From: Ideonella paludis | Lineage (GTDB): Bacteria; Pseudomonadota; Gammaproteobacteria; Burkholderiales; Burkholderiaceae_C | Assembly: GCF_018069865.1 (NCBI RefSeq) | Contig: NZ_JAGQDG010000002.1 | Coordinates: 1-64,000, forward strand | Direction: 5' to 3' | Length of the DNA stretch: 64,000 bases | Shown: positions 38,488 to 48,366 of the stretch, in pieces | Position numbering within the stretch: the first letter of the stretch is position 1 | Layout: every line of letters starts with the position of its first letter | Program-made: the position numbers and the translations under genes | The notes under the pieces: generated by a model | Databases searched by the model: none | Told to the model about the DNA's origin: nothing | What the model saw: the letters and a program-made list of their open reading frames with translations, nothing else

Positions 38488-38784
38488 ATGAGCAATAGCA
38501 CTCAAAACGAATGGCCCCTGTGGGAAATCTTTGTGCGCAGCAAGGCCGGCCTGGACCACAAGCACTGCGGCAGCCTGCACGCCCCTGACGCCAAGATGGC
38601 CCTGCAAATGGCCCGCGACGTCTACACCCGCCGCCAAGAGGGCACCAGTGTGTGGGCCGTGCGCTCGGACCAGATCGTGGCCAGCGACCCCAGCGACAAG
38701 GACATGTACTTCGACCCGATGGAAGACAAGGTCTACCGTCACCCCACCTTCTATCAACTGCCCAAGGCAGTGGATCACATGTGA
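38488..38784 (+). CDS. paaB: 1,2-phenylacetyl-CoA epoxidase, subunit B
   Basis: 98 aa, usual length. The family starts PLWEIFVRSKAGLDHKHCGS and has the VWAVRSDQI middle. PaaB bridges the catalytic parts of the complex. It follows paaA by 29 bases with AAAAGGA before the ATG. Confidence 0.95.
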   Translation: MSNSTQNEWPLWEIFVRSKAGLDHKHCGSLHAPDAKMALQMARDVYTRRQEGTSVWAVRSDQIVASDPSDKDMYFDPMEDKVYRHPTFYQLPKAVDHM

Positions 38785-38795
38785 GGTCGGCGCCC

Positions 38796-39614
38796 ATGTC
38801 TACGCCTTCTGTTCGCCCCAGCACCGCGCCCCAAGTGCGCTATGTGCTGCGCATTGCTGACACCTGTTTGATCCTGGCTCAGCGGCTCTCTGAGTGGTGC
38901 GGTCACGCCCCCATCTTGGAAGAAGACATCGCGCTGACCAATATGTCGCTGGACTTGGTGGGCCAGGCGCGCGCCTTGTTCACCCATGCGGGCCAGTTGG
39001 GTGCGGCCGAGACCCAGGGCGTGGCCCTGGACGAAGACCAGCTCGCCTTTTTGCGTGAAGAGCGCGACTACCTCAACCCCACCCTGGTGGAGTTGCCCAA
39101 TGCCTTCTACCGCGCGGGCGCCCAGCCGGGCGACTTTGCCTTCACGGTGCTGCGCAATGCCGTGGTGTCGACCTGGTTGCTGGCATTGTGGTCGCGCCTG
39201 GCCGACTCCAGCGACAGCGAGTTGGTGGCCATCGCCGGCAAGGCCGTCAAAGAAGCCCGCTATCACCAGCAACATGCCGCCGACTGGGTGGTGCGCTTGG
39301 GTGATGGCACGGCAGACTCGGCCGCCCGCATGCAGGCCGCACTCAATGAAATGTGGCGTTATTTGCCCGAGCTGTTCCAAGACGATGAGGTGGATGCCTT
39401 TGCCGTGCAGGCTCAGTTGGGCCCCGCTTGGTCGAGCTTGAAAGAAGAGGTCATGGGCCAGATGGGCTCGCTGCTGGCCGAGGCCAAGCTCACGCCGCCG
39501 CCGGACTCCAGCTTCCGCACCACGGGCCGCAATGGCATTCACAGCGAACACCTGGGCTTTATCTTGAGCGAGATGCAATACCTGCAGCGCGCCTACCCCG
39601 GGGGCGTGTGGTGA
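38796..39614 (+). CDS. paaC: 1,2-phenylacetyl-CoA epoxidase, subunit C
   Basis: 272 aa. Ferritin-like, partner of PaaA, with the family segments DEDQLAFLREERDYLN and KAVKEARYHQQHA; it lacks full diiron ligands and is structural. ATG 38796 is used because the longer frame to 38652 only overlaps paaB. The stop overlaps the paaD start. Confidence 0.95.
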   Translation: MSTPSVRPSTAPQVRYVLRIADTCLILAQRLSEWCGHAPILEEDIALTNMSLDLVGQARALFTHAGQLGAAETQGVALDEDQLAFLREERDYLNPTLVELPNAFYRAGAQPGDFAFTVLRNAVVSTWLLALWSRLADSSDSELVAIAGKAVKEARYHQQHAADWVVRLGDGTADSAARMQAALNEMWRYLPELFQDDEVDAFAVQAQLGPAWSSLKEEVMGQMGSLLAEAKLTPPPDSSFRTTGRNGIHSEHLGFILSEMQYLQRAYPGGVW

Positions 39615-40150
39615 GCACTGCGCAGGCGGCACCGTCAGAGGGCCGCATCGCCCAAGCCTGGGCGGTGTTGGCCGAGGTGCCCGACCCGGAGGTGCCGGCC
39701 ATCTCCGTCTGCGATTTGGGCATTGTGCGCGAGGTGCAGATCGCGGCTGACGGCGCCTTGGAAGTGGTGCTCACGCCCACCTACAGCGGCTGCCCGGCCA
39801 CCGAAGTGATTGAGCAATCGGTGCTGGCGGCGGTGGACGCCGCTGGGCTGGGGCCGGCCCGCGCCGTGACCCGCAGACACCCCGCCTGGACGACCGACTG
39901 GATCAGCGAAGACGGGCGCCGCAAGCTCTTGGCCTACGGCATCGCGCCGCCCGGTGCTTGCGCAGCACCGCCGGCCAACAGCAGCGCGGTCGTGCGCTGG
40001 CTGGGGCGCGGTGGCGAGCCTGTGGTGGCCTGCCCGCGCTGCGCCAGCCCGCGCACCGAGCGGCTCTCGGCCTTTGGCTCCACCGCCTGCAAGGCGCTCT
40101 ACCGATGCTTGGCCTGCCGCGAGCCCTTTGAACATTTCAAACCCATCTAA
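39611..40150 (+). CDS. paaD: PaaD, iron-sulfur maturation factor for the epoxidase
   Basis: 179 aa from GTG 39611, which overlaps the paaC stop (GTGA). An MIP18/DUF59-type domain comes first (VPDPEVPAISVCDLGIVRE, PTYSGCPATEVI) and a Cys pair end (CPRCASPRTE, CLAC) follows, which binds zinc or iron. It is thought to help assemble the PaaE cluster. The upstream part of the longer open frame only overlaps paaC. Confidence 0.93.
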   Translation: MSTAQAAPSEGRIAQAWAVLAEVPDPEVPAISVCDLGIVREVQIAADGALEVVLTPTYSGCPATEVIEQSVLAAVDAAGLGPARAVTRRHPAWTTDWISEDGRRKLLAYGIAPPGACAAPPANSSAVVRWLGRGGEPVVACPRCASPRTERLSAFGSTACKALYRCLACREPFEHFKPI

Positions 40151-40171
40151 CAAACCTCGGAAGGTCTGCTT

Positions 40172-41257
40172 GTGAGCGTTCTCTTTCATCCTCTGCGGGT
40201 GCTCTCCATCGAGCCCGACACCCAAGAAGCCGTGGTCGTCAGCTTTGAAGTCCCCAGCGAGCTGCGTGAGACTTTCGGCTTCACCCAAGGCCAGTACCTG
40301 ACTTTGCGCGCCACCATCGACGGCCAGGATTTGCGCCGCTCCTACTCGATCTGCGCGGGGGTGGACGATGCTCAACTGCGCGTGGGCGTGCGCAAGGTGC
40401 GCGGCGGTGTGTTCTCCAATTGGATCAACACCCAGCTCAAGGTGGGCGACACCGTGCAGGTCATGGCCCCGCAAGGCCGCTTCTATGTGCCGCTGAAGCC
40501 CGACGAGCGCCGCCGCCATGTGGGCATTGCCGGCGGCAGTGGCATCACGCCCATCTTGTCCATCATGAAGACCGTGCTGGCGCGTGAGCCTCGCTCGGAG
40601 TTCACGCTGATCTACGGCAACCGCGCACTGGCCTCGACCATGTTCAAGGAAGAGCTGGAGGACTTGAAGAACAAGTACCTGACCCGCCTGACCTTGCACC
40701 ATGTTTTTTCGGATGAGCACACCGATGCGGCCATCAACCACGGCGTGATGAACCGTGACAAGCTGGGTGAGTTCTTGAGCAGCTTGGTGCCCGCCGCCAG
40801 CATCTCGCACGCCTACATCTGCGGCCCCTTCCAGATGAACGATGAGGCCGAAGCAGCACTGCGCGCGGCGGGCGTGCCCGAAGAGCGCATCCACATCGAG
40901 CGCTTTGGCGTGGCGCCCAGTGGCGAGCAGGCTGCGGGCGCTGTGGTCCATGCACCGCAGCCCGGGGATGCCGAACATGCCAAGGTGGTCATCATCCGTG
41001 ACGGCCTGAAGCGCGAGATCGAGTTCCGCAAAGAGCAGCCCAGCATTCTGGATTGCGCCTCAGCCGCAGGGCTGGAGATGCCGTTCTCCTGCACCTCGGG
41101 CGTGTGCGGCACCTGCCGGGCCAAGGTGGTGGAGGGCAAGGTGCGCATGGAGCGCAACTTTGCGCTGGACAAGGCCGAGGTCGAAGCTGGCTTTGTGCTG
41201 ACTTGCCAAGCCCATCCGCTGACCGAGCGCTTGATCTTGTCGTTCGACGAGCGCTGA
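40172..41257 (+). CDS. paaE: 1,2-phenylacetyl-CoA epoxidase, reductase subunit
   Basis: 361 aa from GTG 40172, with GGAAGG before it. It has an FAD domain (RRSYSICAG), an NAD(P)H part (GGSGITPILSI) and a C-terminal plant-type 2Fe-2S domain (CTSGVCGTC, later LTC). It feeds electrons to PaaA. Confidence 0.95.
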   Translation: MSVLFHPLRVLSIEPDTQEAVVVSFEVPSELRETFGFTQGQYLTLRATIDGQDLRRSYSICAGVDDAQLRVGVRKVRGGVFSNWINTQLKVGDTVQVMAPQGRFYVPLKPDERRRHVGIAGGSGITPILSIMKTVLAREPRSEFTLIYGNRALASTMFKEELEDLKNKYLTRLTLHHVFSDEHTDAAINHGVMNRDKLGEFLSSLVPAASISHAYICGPFQMNDEAEAALRAAGVPEERIHIERFGVAPSGEQAAGAVVHAPQPGDAEHAKVVIIRDGLKREIEFRKEQPSILDCASAAGLEMPFSCTSGVCGTCRAKVVEGKVRMERNFALDKAEVEAGFVLTCQAHPLTERLILSFDER

Positions 41258-41269
41258 CGCCGCGCCAGT

Positions 41270-41293
41270 GTTTGCCCGAGTCCTCGGGCAAAC
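41270..41293. terminator. Perfect 11-bp hairpin after paaE
   Basis: GTTTGCCCGAG, two bases, CTCGGGCAAAC, placed 12 bases after the paaE stop. There is no T-run; a second hairpin, GCCACCC/GGGTGGC, is at 41306-41327. These may slow or stop transcription, or protect the paaABCDE message, before the thiolase gene. Confidence 0.5.
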
Positions 41294-41396
41294 CCGCATG
41301 ATCCTGCCACCCGATTTCCGGGGTGGCGCAATATACTGCACCAAACACTTGTGTATGGTGGTCGTTTGAAGCGGCCCCAACACCCAGGAGACAGAC

Positions 41397-42611
41397 ATGA
41401 GCTTGAGCCGCAATGCGTGGATTGTTGATGGCATCCGCAGCCCTTTCGGCCGCTACGGCGGAGCCCTCTCGGGCGTGCGTGCCGACGACCTGGCCGCTCA
41501 CCCCATCCGTGCCCTGATGGCACGCCAGCCCTCGGTGGATTGGGCCGCGGTGGACGATGTGATCTACGGCTGCGCCAACCAAGCCGGTGAAGACAATCGC
41601 AACGTCGCCCGCATGGCGGCCTTGTTGGCGGGCTTGCCGGTGGAGGTGCCGGGGGTCACGCTGAACCGCTTGTGTGCGTCGGGCCTGGATGCCATCGCCT
41701 TTGCTGCCCGCACCATTGCGGCCGGCGAGGCTGACCTGCTGATTGCCGGCGGTGTGGAGAGCATGAGCCGTGCCCCTTTTGTGATGGGCAAGGCCGACAG
41801 CGCTTTTTCGCGCAGCGCCAAAATTGAAGACACCACCATCGGCTGGCGTTTTGTGAACCCCAAGATGAAGGCGGCACACGGCATCGACTCCATGCCTGAA
41901 ACGGCAGAGAACGTGGCCCAAGACTTCGGGGTGGCTCGGGCCGACCAAGACGCTTTTGCCATCCGCTCTCAGCAGCGCTGGGCGGCAGCCCAGGCCGCTG
42001 GCTTCTTTGACGGCGAGATTGAGCCCGTCACGATCCCAAAAGCCAAGGGCGACCCGGTGGTGGTGCGCCACGACGAACACCCGCGCCCCGAGACGACCCT
42101 GGAGCAACTGGCCAAGCTCAAGGGCGTGGTCAAGCCGGATGGATCCGTGACGGCGGGCAACGCCAGCGGCGTGAACGACGGCTCGGTGGCCTTGCTCTTG
42201 GCGTCCGATGCGGCCGTGGCCAAGTACGGGCTAAAGCCCCGGGGCCGCGTGGTGGGCTCGGCCGTGGCCGGCGTGCCGCCGCGCATCATGGGCATTGGCC
42301 CTGCACCCGCCACGCAAAAGCTCTTGGCGCGCTTGGGCTGGAGCCTGGAGTCGGTGGATGTGATCGAGCTGAACGAGGCCTTTGCCGCCCAAGGACTGGC
42401 CGTGACGCGCCAGTTGGGCTTGGCCGACGACGATGCCCGCGTCAACCCCAATGGCGGCGCCATTGCCCTGGGTCATCCGCTGGGGGCCTCCGGCGCCCGC
42501 CTGGCCTTGACGGCCCTGCGCCACTTGGAGCGCACCCGCGGCAAGCGCGCCTTGGCCACCATGTGTATTGGCGTGGGGCAGGGCATTGCCTTGGCCGTCG
42601 AGCGCGCTTGA
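41397..42611 (+). CDS. paaJ: 3-oxoadipyl-CoA / 3-oxo-5,6-dehydrosuberyl-CoA thiolase
   Basis: 404 aa. It is a degradative thiolase: RLCASGLD with the acyl-Cys (near residue 92), GGVESMSRAP, GGAIALGHPLG with catalytic His, and CIGVGQG with the second Cys. The N-terminal pattern DGIRSPFGRYGGALS is that of PaaJ/PcaF, which cleaves 3-oxoadipyl-CoA to succinyl-CoA and acetyl-CoA. CAGGAGACAGAC gives a strong ribosome site. A choice between paaJ and pcaF is by context. Confidence 0.9.
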   Translation: MSLSRNAWIVDGIRSPFGRYGGALSGVRADDLAAHPIRALMARQPSVDWAAVDDVIYGCANQAGEDNRNVARMAALLAGLPVEVPGVTLNRLCASGLDAIAFAARTIAAGEADLLIAGGVESMSRAPFVMGKADSAFSRSAKIEDTTIGWRFVNPKMKAAHGIDSMPETAENVAQDFGVARADQDAFAIRSQQRWAAAQAAGFFDGEIEPVTIPKAKGDPVVVRHDEHPRPETTLEQLAKLKGVVKPDGSVTAGNASGVNDGSVALLLASDAAVAKYGLKPRGRVVGSAVAGVPPRIMGIGPAPATQKLLARLGWSLESVDVIELNEAFAAQGLAVTRQLGLADDDARVNPNGGAIALGHPLGASGARLALTALRHLERTRGKRALATMCIGVGQGIALAVERA

Positions 42612-42650
42612 TCTTGCGCGTCTGAACCCTTCAATTTGGCATTCCACACC

Positions 42651-44693
42651 ATGACCGTTCTTCAGAGTTTCATTGGCGGCCGCTGGGTCGGCTCGCAAGC
42701 CGCCCAAACCCTGCGCAGCGCCATCAACGGCCAAGCCGTGGCCCAGACCCATGCGGAAGCGCTGGACTTTGGCGAGGCCTTGCACTTCGCCCGAACAACC
42801 GGCTTGCCCGCCTTGCTGGCCCTGAACTTTCAGCAGCGAGCGCAAATCCTCAAGGCCCTGGCCAAGTACATCATGGAGCGCAAAGAGCAGCTCTATGCCA
42901 TCTCGGCCCACACCGGTGCCACACGGGCGGACAGTTGGGTGGACATCGAAGGTGGCGCGGGCACCCTGTTTGCCTACGCCAGCATGGGTTCGGCCGAGCT
43001 GCCCAGCAGCAATGTGCTGCACGAAGGCCCCGCCGTTCCGCTGGGAAAAAAAGGCGGCTTTGCTGGCACCCATATCCTGGTGCCGCGCCGGGGCGTGGTG
43101 GTGCACATCAACGCCTTCAACTTCCCCATTTGGGGCTTGTTGGAAAAGTTCGCGCCCAGCTTCTTGGCCGGCATGCCCACCATTGGCAAGCCGGCCACCG
43201 CCACCAGCTATTTGACTGAAGCCGTGGTGCGCATGATGAACGAGAGCGGTTTGCTGCCCCCGGGCGCACTGCAGCTCATCATTGGCGGCACCGGCGACCT
43301 GCTGGACCGCCTCACGGGCTCGGACGTGGTGACCTTCACCGGCTCGGCCGACACGGCGGCCAAACTGCGCGTGCACCCGAACGTGATCCGCCACTCCATC
43401 CCTTTCAACGCCGAGGCCGACTCGCTCAACTGCGCCATCCTCGGGCCTGATGTGAGCCCGGACGACGAAGAGTTTGATCTCTTCGTCAAAGAAGTCGCCC
43501 GCGAAATGACGGTCAAGGCCGGGCAGAAGTGCACCGCCATTCGGCGCAGCATCGTCCCGGCCCAACACCTGGACGCGGTGATTGAGCGCCTGAGCAAACG
43601 ACTGGCCGGCGTGGTGGTGGGCGACCCGGCCATTGAGGGCGTGCGCATGGGCGCCTTGGCCTCGCACGCGCAACAGGCCGATGTGGCTGAGCGCGTGGCG
43701 CTGCTGCGCCAAAGTGCCGAGTGCGTGTTTGGCGGCGAGCCCATCAGCCCACGCGGCGAGGGCACCGAGGCGGGCGCCTTCTTTGGCCCCACCGTGCTGC
43801 TGGCCCGCAAGCCACTGGAGACCACAGCGGTGCACGACGTGGAAGCCTTTGGCCCGGTCACCACCTTGATGCCCTACAGTGATATTGAGGAGGCCCTGGC
43901 CTTGGCGGCTCGCGGCCAAGGCAGCTTGGTCGGCAGCCTGGTGACCCGCAACCCCCAAGTGGCGGCGCGGGTGGTGCCTGAGGTGGCCGCTTTGCATGGC
44001 CGCATCTTGGTGCTGGACCGCGAAGCGGCGGTGGAGAGCACCGGCCACGGCAGCCCCTTGCCCATGCTCAAGCATGGCGGCCCGGGGCGCGCGGGCGGTG
44101 GCGAAGAGCTGGGCGGCATCCGCGCCGTCAAGCATTTGCTGCAACGCACGGCGGTGCAGGGCTCGCCCACCATGCTGGCGGCCGTGACGGGTGAGTTTGT
44201 GCGGGGTGCCGCGCGCATCGAGACCGAGGTTCACCCCTTCCGCCGCTGCTTTGAAGACCTGCAGATTGGCGAGAGCTTGACCACCCACCGACGCACGGTG
44301 AGTGAAGCCGACATCGTCAACTTCGGAGGCATCTCCGGCGACTATTTCTACATGCACTTTGACGAGATCGCCGCCAAAGACACGCAGTTTGGCCAGCGCA
44401 TTGCGCACGGCTACTTTGTGTTGTCGGCCGCTGCAGGCTTGTTTGTCAGCCCGGCGCCTGGCCCCGTGTTGGCCAACTATGGCTTGGACACGCTGCGCTT
44501 CGTCAAGCCTGTGGCCATTGGCGACACCATTCAAGCCCGCTTGACCGCCAAGCGCAAGATCGACCGCATGAAGGTCGATGACAAGGGCCGCGGCCAGGGC
44601 GTGGTGGCTTGGGACGTCGAAGTGCTGAACCAGGATGGCGAGCTGGTGGCCAGCTACGACATCCTGACCCTGGTGTCTAAACGCAGCGTGTAA
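42651..44693 (+). CDS. paaZ: Bifunctional ring-opening hydrolase / semialdehyde dehydrogenase
   Basis: 680 aa, the usual PaaZ length. An ALDH domain (to about 520) with [11 protein letters not shown] (catalytic Cys) is joined to a MaoC-type hydratase (about 540-680) with [15 protein letters not shown] and [10 protein letters not shown]. It opens the oxepin ring and oxidises the resulting aldehyde. ATG 42651 fits the family start ([11 protein letters not shown]); TTG 42636 would add five residues. Confidence 0.95.
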   Translation: MTVLQSFIGGRWVGSQAAQTLRSAINGQAVAQTHAEALDFGEALHFARTTGLPALLALNFQQRAQILKALAKYIMERKEQLYAISAHTGATRADSWVDIEGGAGTLFAYASMGSAELPSSNVLHEGPAVPLGKKGGFAGTHILVPRRGVVVHINAFNFPIWGLLEKFAPSFLAGMPTIGKPATATSYLTEAVVRMMNESGLLPPGALQLIIGGTGDLLDRLTGSDVVTFTGSADTAAKLRVHPNVIRHSIPFNAEADSLNCAILGPDVSPDDEEFDLFVKEVAREMTVKAGQKCTAIRRSIVPAQHLDAVIERLSKRLAGVVVGDPAIEGVRMGALASHAQQADVAERVALLRQSAECVFGGEPISPRGEGTEAGAFFGPTVLLARKPLETTAVHDVEAFGPVTTLMPYSDIEEALALAARGQGSLVGSLVTRNPQVAARVVPEVAALHGRILVLDREAAVESTGHGSPLPMLKHGGPGRAGGGEELGGIRAVKHLLQRTAVQGSPTMLAAVTGEFVRGAARIETEVHPFRRCFEDLQIGESLTTHRRTVSEADIVNFGGISGDYFYMHFDEIAAKDTQFGQRIAHGYFVLSAAAGLFVSPAPGPVLANYGLDTLRFVKPVAIGDTIQARLTAKRKIDRMKVDDKGRGQGVVAWDVEVLNQDGELVASYDILTLVSKRSV

Positions 44694-44728
44694 GCGCGCT
44701 AGAACCTCCGCTTGAGCAAGGCCTGACC

Positions 44729-45766
44729 ATGGACTTTTCCATTGCAAGCATCCTGGCACTGGACGGTGTCACCAACGGCGCGGTGTACGCCCTGTTGGCC
44801 TTGGCCACCGTGCTGGTGTTCACCGTCACCCGGGTGATCTTCATCCCCCAAGGCGAGTTCGTCACGTTTGGCGCCTTGACCTTGGCGGTGCTGCAAACCG
44901 GCAAGACGCCCGATACCGTCTGGTTCTTGCTGGCCCTGGCCGTGCTGGTGGCGGTGATGGATGCGGTGGCGGGGGTGCGTGGCGGGCGCGCGCCGGGCGA
45001 GGTGGTGAAGGGCGTGGTCAAGACCTTGGTCTTGCCGGTCGCGCTGGCGGTGCTGGTGCCCTGGGCCGCGCCGCAGCAGTTGCCCTTGAGCATCCAGGCC
45101 TTGATGACCTTGGCCATCGTCACACCCATGGGCGGCTTGATCTACCGGGTGGCGTATGAGTCGCTGGCGGATGCGTCGGTGCTGGTGCTGCTGATTGTGT
45201 CGGTCGGCGTGCACATCGCACTCACCGGTTTGGGCCTGTACTTCTTCGGCGCTGAGGGCTCACGCAATCCCTCCTTCTGGGACGAGCGCTTCAATGTGGG
45301 CGCCTTGGCGATCTCGGGGCAAGCCTTGATCATGTTCGCCGCCTCCGGTGCCTTGATCCTGGCGCTCTATCTGTTCTTTGAGCGCAGCCTCTGGGGCAAG
45401 GCCTTGCGCGCCACGGCGGTGAACCGCTTGGGGGCGCGACTGATGGGTATCTCGGCCACCGGTGCTGGGCGCTTGGCCTTCACCCTGGCGGCCTTCTTGG
45501 GCGTGTTGTCTGGCCTCTTGATTGGGCCGACGACCACCATCTTTTATGAGTCAGGCTTTCTGATCGGCCTCAAGGGCTTTGTGGCCGCTGTGGTCGCTGG
45601 CTTGGCCAGCTATCCCTTGGCCTTGGTGGGCGCCTTGGGTGTGGGCCTGCTGGAGAGCTTCGCGTCGTTCTGGGCCAGTTCGTTCAAAGAGGTGATTGTG
45701 TTTGCATCCATCTTGCCCGTGCTGCTCTGGCGCTCGCTGCGTGACCCTCATGGGGAGGAACACTGA
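44729..45766 (+). CDS. livH: Branched-chain-type ABC transporter permease (LivH)
   Basis: 345 aa with about eight to nine hydrophobic segments. It fits the LivH permease family by [19 protein letters not shown] at the start and [20 protein letters not shown] near the end. A loop insert around residues 60-110 makes it longer than E. coli LivH. Its stop overlaps the next start. The substrate is not readable; context suggests an aromatic acid. Confidence 0.85.
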   Translation: MDFSIASILALDGVTNGAVYALLALATVLVFTVTRVIFIPQGEFVTFGALTLAVLQTGKTPDTVWFLLALAVLVAVMDAVAGVRGGRAPGEVVKGVVKTLVLPVALAVLVPWAAPQQLPLSIQALMTLAIVTPMGGLIYRVAYESLADASVLVLLIVSVGVHIALTGLGLYFFGAEGSRNPSFWDERFNVGALAISGQALIMFAASGALILALYLFFERSLWGKALRATAVNRLGARLMGISATGAGRLAFTLAAFLGVLSGLLIGPTTTIFYESGFLIGLKGFVAAVVAGLASYPLALVGALGVGLLESFASFWASSFKEVIVFASILPVLLWRSLRDPHGEEH

Positions 45767-47529
45767 TGCGCCGTCAATGGATCTTGCCGCTGTTTTGTGC
45801 GGCCATGTTGCTGCTGCCGGCCTTGCCGGTGCCTGATTTCTGGATCACCCAGCTCAACTACATTGGGCTGTCGGCCATCGTCTCGCTGGGCCTGGTGGTC
45901 TTGACGGGCGTGGCCGGGCTGACCTCTTTCGGTCAAGCTGCGTTTGTGGGCGTGGGGGCCTATACCTCGGCCTACTTGTCCGTCACGCTGGGCATCTCGC
46001 CGTGGCTCACGCTGTTTGTGGGCTTGGGTCTGTCGGTGGCGGTGGCCGTGGTCTTGGGGGCGCTGACGCTGCGTATGTCTGGCCACTATCTGCCCTTGGC
46101 CACGATTGCTTGGGGCTTGGCGCTGAACTACAGCATGGCCAATATGGAGTTCTTGGGCAAGTACGACGGCATTTTGGGCGTGCCGCCCTTGATGATCGGC
46201 GACATGAGCCTGGGCAGCGGACGCGCCATTTATGTGCTGATTTGGGTGGTCGCACTGGCCTCGGCCATTGCGGTGATCAATCTGCTGGACTCCCGCCCCG
46301 GCCGCGCGATTCGCTCGCTCAAGAACGGCACGACCATGGCCGAGGCCATGGGCATCTCGACCTTCCGCTACAAGATGATCGCCTTTGTGCTGGCGGCCAT
46401 GCTGGCGGCCTTGTCGGGCTGGCTGTTTGCGCACTTCCAACGCACGGTCAACCCCTCACCCTTCAGCTTGAACAAGGGCATTGAGGTCTTGTTCATGGCG
46501 GTCCTAGGCGGCATTGGCCACGTTTGGGGTGCCTTCTTGGGCTCGGGCGTGGTCAAGCTGCTGGAAGATCAGTTGCAAGTCTTGCTGCCCAAGCTGCTGG
46601 GCGGCAGTGGCAACTTCGAAACCATTGTTTTTGGCGTTATCTTGGTGTTGGTGCTGAAGTACGCCCCCGACGGCCTGTGGACCTTTGTGCAGCGTTGGTT
46701 CCCTAAACCACCGCGTGTGCGCGATTGGGAAGGCGCCGAAGCGCTGCCCTCGCGCAGCAAGCCTGCGGTGGGCGAGCCACTGCTAGAGGCCCGTGCGGTG
46801 CGCAAGGAGTTTGGCGGCTTGGTGGCGGTCAACGATGTGAGCTTCACCATCCGCGCCGGCGACATCATGGGCTTGATCGGGCCGAATGGCGCGGGCAAGT
46901 CCACCACCTTCAACTTGGTGTCGGGGGTGCTCTCGCTGACCAAGGGCGAGGTGATCTTCCGGGGCCAGAACGTGGGTGGCATGAGCAGCCGCGAGATTGC
47001 CCGCAAGGGCATGAGCCGCACCTTCCAGCACGTGAAGATGATCCCCGAGATGACGGTGCTGGAGAACGTGGCCCTGGGCGGCTATCTGCGCTCCAGCAGC
47101 GGCACCGCGCGCGCCATGCTGCGCTTAGATAGGGCTGAGGAGAAGCGCTTGTTCGCGGAGGCCGAGCGCCAACTCACCCGCATTGGCATGGCCGACAAGA
47201 TGCATGAGCTGGCAGGCAACCTGGCCTTGGGGCCGCAGCGCCTGATGGAGATTGCCCGCGCCCTGGCCACGGACCCCGCCTTGCTGCTCTTGGACGAGCC
47301 CGCGGCCGGCCTTCGCCTCAAAGAGAAGCAAGCCTTGGCCGAGGTGCTGAGGCAATTGAAGCGCGAAGGGCTGTCCATCTTGCTGGTGGAACACGACATG
47401 GACTTTGTGATGGGCTTGGTGGATCACATCACGGTGATGGAATTTGGCACCAAGCTGATCTCTGGCACGCCCGCTGAAGTGCAGGCCAGCCCCGTGGTTC
47501 GCGCGGCCTACTTGGGCACGGAGCATTGA
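45766..47529 (+). CDS. Fused LivM permease / LivG ATPase
   Basis: 587 aa. The N-terminal half (1-320) is a LivM-type permease (GLVVLTGVAGLTSFGQAAFVGVG). The rest is a LivG-type ATPase with Walker A (GPNGAGKSTT), a signature segment replaced by LALGPQRLMEIARAL, Walker B (LLLLDEPAAGL) and EHDM His. Fusions of this type are known. It starts one base into the livH stop and its own stop shares its last A with the livF ATG (TGATG). Confidence 0.9.
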   Translation: MRRQWILPLFCAAMLLLPALPVPDFWITQLNYIGLSAIVSLGLVVLTGVAGLTSFGQAAFVGVGAYTSAYLSVTLGISPWLTLFVGLGLSVAVAVVLGALTLRMSGHYLPLATIAWGLALNYSMANMEFLGKYDGILGVPPLMIGDMSLGSGRAIYVLIWVVALASAIAVINLLDSRPGRAIRSLKNGTTMAEAMGISTFRYKMIAFVLAAMLAALSGWLFAHFQRTVNPSPFSLNKGIEVLFMAVLGGIGHVWGAFLGSGVVKLLEDQLQVLLPKLLGGSGNFETIVFGVILVLVLKYAPDGLWTFVQRWFPKPPRVRDWEGAEALPSRSKPAVGEPLLEARAVRKEFGGLVAVNDVSFTIRAGDIMGLIGPNGAGKSTTFNLVSGVLSLTKGEVIFRGQNVGGMSSREIARKGMSRTFQHVKMIPEMTVLENVALGGYLRSSSGTARAMLRLDRAEEKRLFAEAERQLTRIGMADKMHELAGNLALGPQRLMEIARALATDPALLLLDEPAAGLRLKEKQALAEVLRQLKREGLSILLVEHDMDFVMGLVDHITVMEFGTKLISGTPAEVQASPVVRAAYLGTEH

Positions 47530-48281
47530 TGATGAGCGCAACTTCTTCCACCCCTGCGGCCCCTCTCTTGCGCATCGAAGGCCTGCATGCGGGCTATGGC
47601 AAGGCCGAGGTGCTGTCCGGCCTCAACATCAATTTGCCCAAGGGCTCGGTCGTCACGGTGATCGGCCCCAACGGCGCGGGCAAGTCCACCACCTTGAACG
47701 CCATCATGGGCGTGCTGCCCTCGCGTGGCGTGATCTCCTTTGACGGCCAAGACCTGGCGCAGGTCAGTCTGGAAGACCGGGTGATGGCCGGCCTGGCCCT
47801 GGTGCCTGAAAAGCGCGAGCTCTTCACCACCATGGCCGTCGAAGACAACCTGGTCTTGGGCGGCTTCAAGCCCATGCGTCAGCGCGTGCCGCAATGGCGC
47901 AGCACCTTGGAGGAGGTCTACACCCTGTTCCCCCGGCTCAAAGAGCGCCGTGCACAACTGGCCGGCACCCTGTCCGGCGGCGAGCGGCAGATGCTGGCCG
48001 TGGGCCGCGCGCTGATGAGCCGCCCCAAGGTGCTGATGCTGGACGAGCCCAGCCTGGGCCTGGCGCCGCTGGTGGTGCGGGAGATCTTCCGCACCGTGAC
48101 CCAACTCCGCGCCACCGGCGTGAGCATTTTGCTGATCGAGCAGAACGCGCGCGCTGCCCTGGAGGTGGCCGACTACGGCTATGTGCTGGAGACCGGCGCC
48201 ATTGCCCTGGAAGGGCCGGCCAGTGACCTGGCCACGGATCACCGAGTGATTGAGACCTATCTGGGCGCCAAGCGCGCTTGA
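47529..48281 (+). CDS. livF: Branched-chain-type ABC transporter ATPase (LivF)
   Basis: 250 aa. Walker A (GPNGAGKSTT), signature LSGGERQMLAVGRAL, Walker B (LMLDEPSLGLAP) and the EQN loop are present. It pairs with the fused ATPase. I took ATG 47529, which overlaps the upstream stop; TTG at 47526 adds one residue. No periplasmic binding protein follows in the window. Confidence 0.92.
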   Translation: MMSATSSTPAAPLLRIEGLHAGYGKAEVLSGLNINLPKGSVVTVIGPNGAGKSTTLNAIMGVLPSRGVISFDGQDLAQVSLEDRVMAGLALVPEKRELFTTMAVEDNLVLGGFKPMRQRVPQWRSTLEEVYTLFPRLKERRAQLAGTLSGGERQMLAVGRALMSRPKVLMLDEPSLGLAPLVVREIFRTVTQLRATGVSILLIEQNARAALEVADYGYVLETGAIALEGPASDLATDHRVIETYLGAKRA

Positions 48282-48366
48282 TCCAGAAGCCTCAAGCGCA
48301 CGCCAAAAGATCCGACATCCTTGAAGACCGCCGCACTTCGCCTTACTGGGGCGGCGCTCTTCATCA

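Noticed and set aside
37385-38824. 479-codon reverse open frame opposite paaA and paaB
   Set aside because: It lies wholly over paaA and paaB and has shadow composition.
42231-44759. 842-codon reverse-strand open frame opposite paaJ and paaZ
   Set aside because: Its product is an Ala/Gly/His-rich mirror of well-recognised genes; long antisense frames are usual at this GC content.
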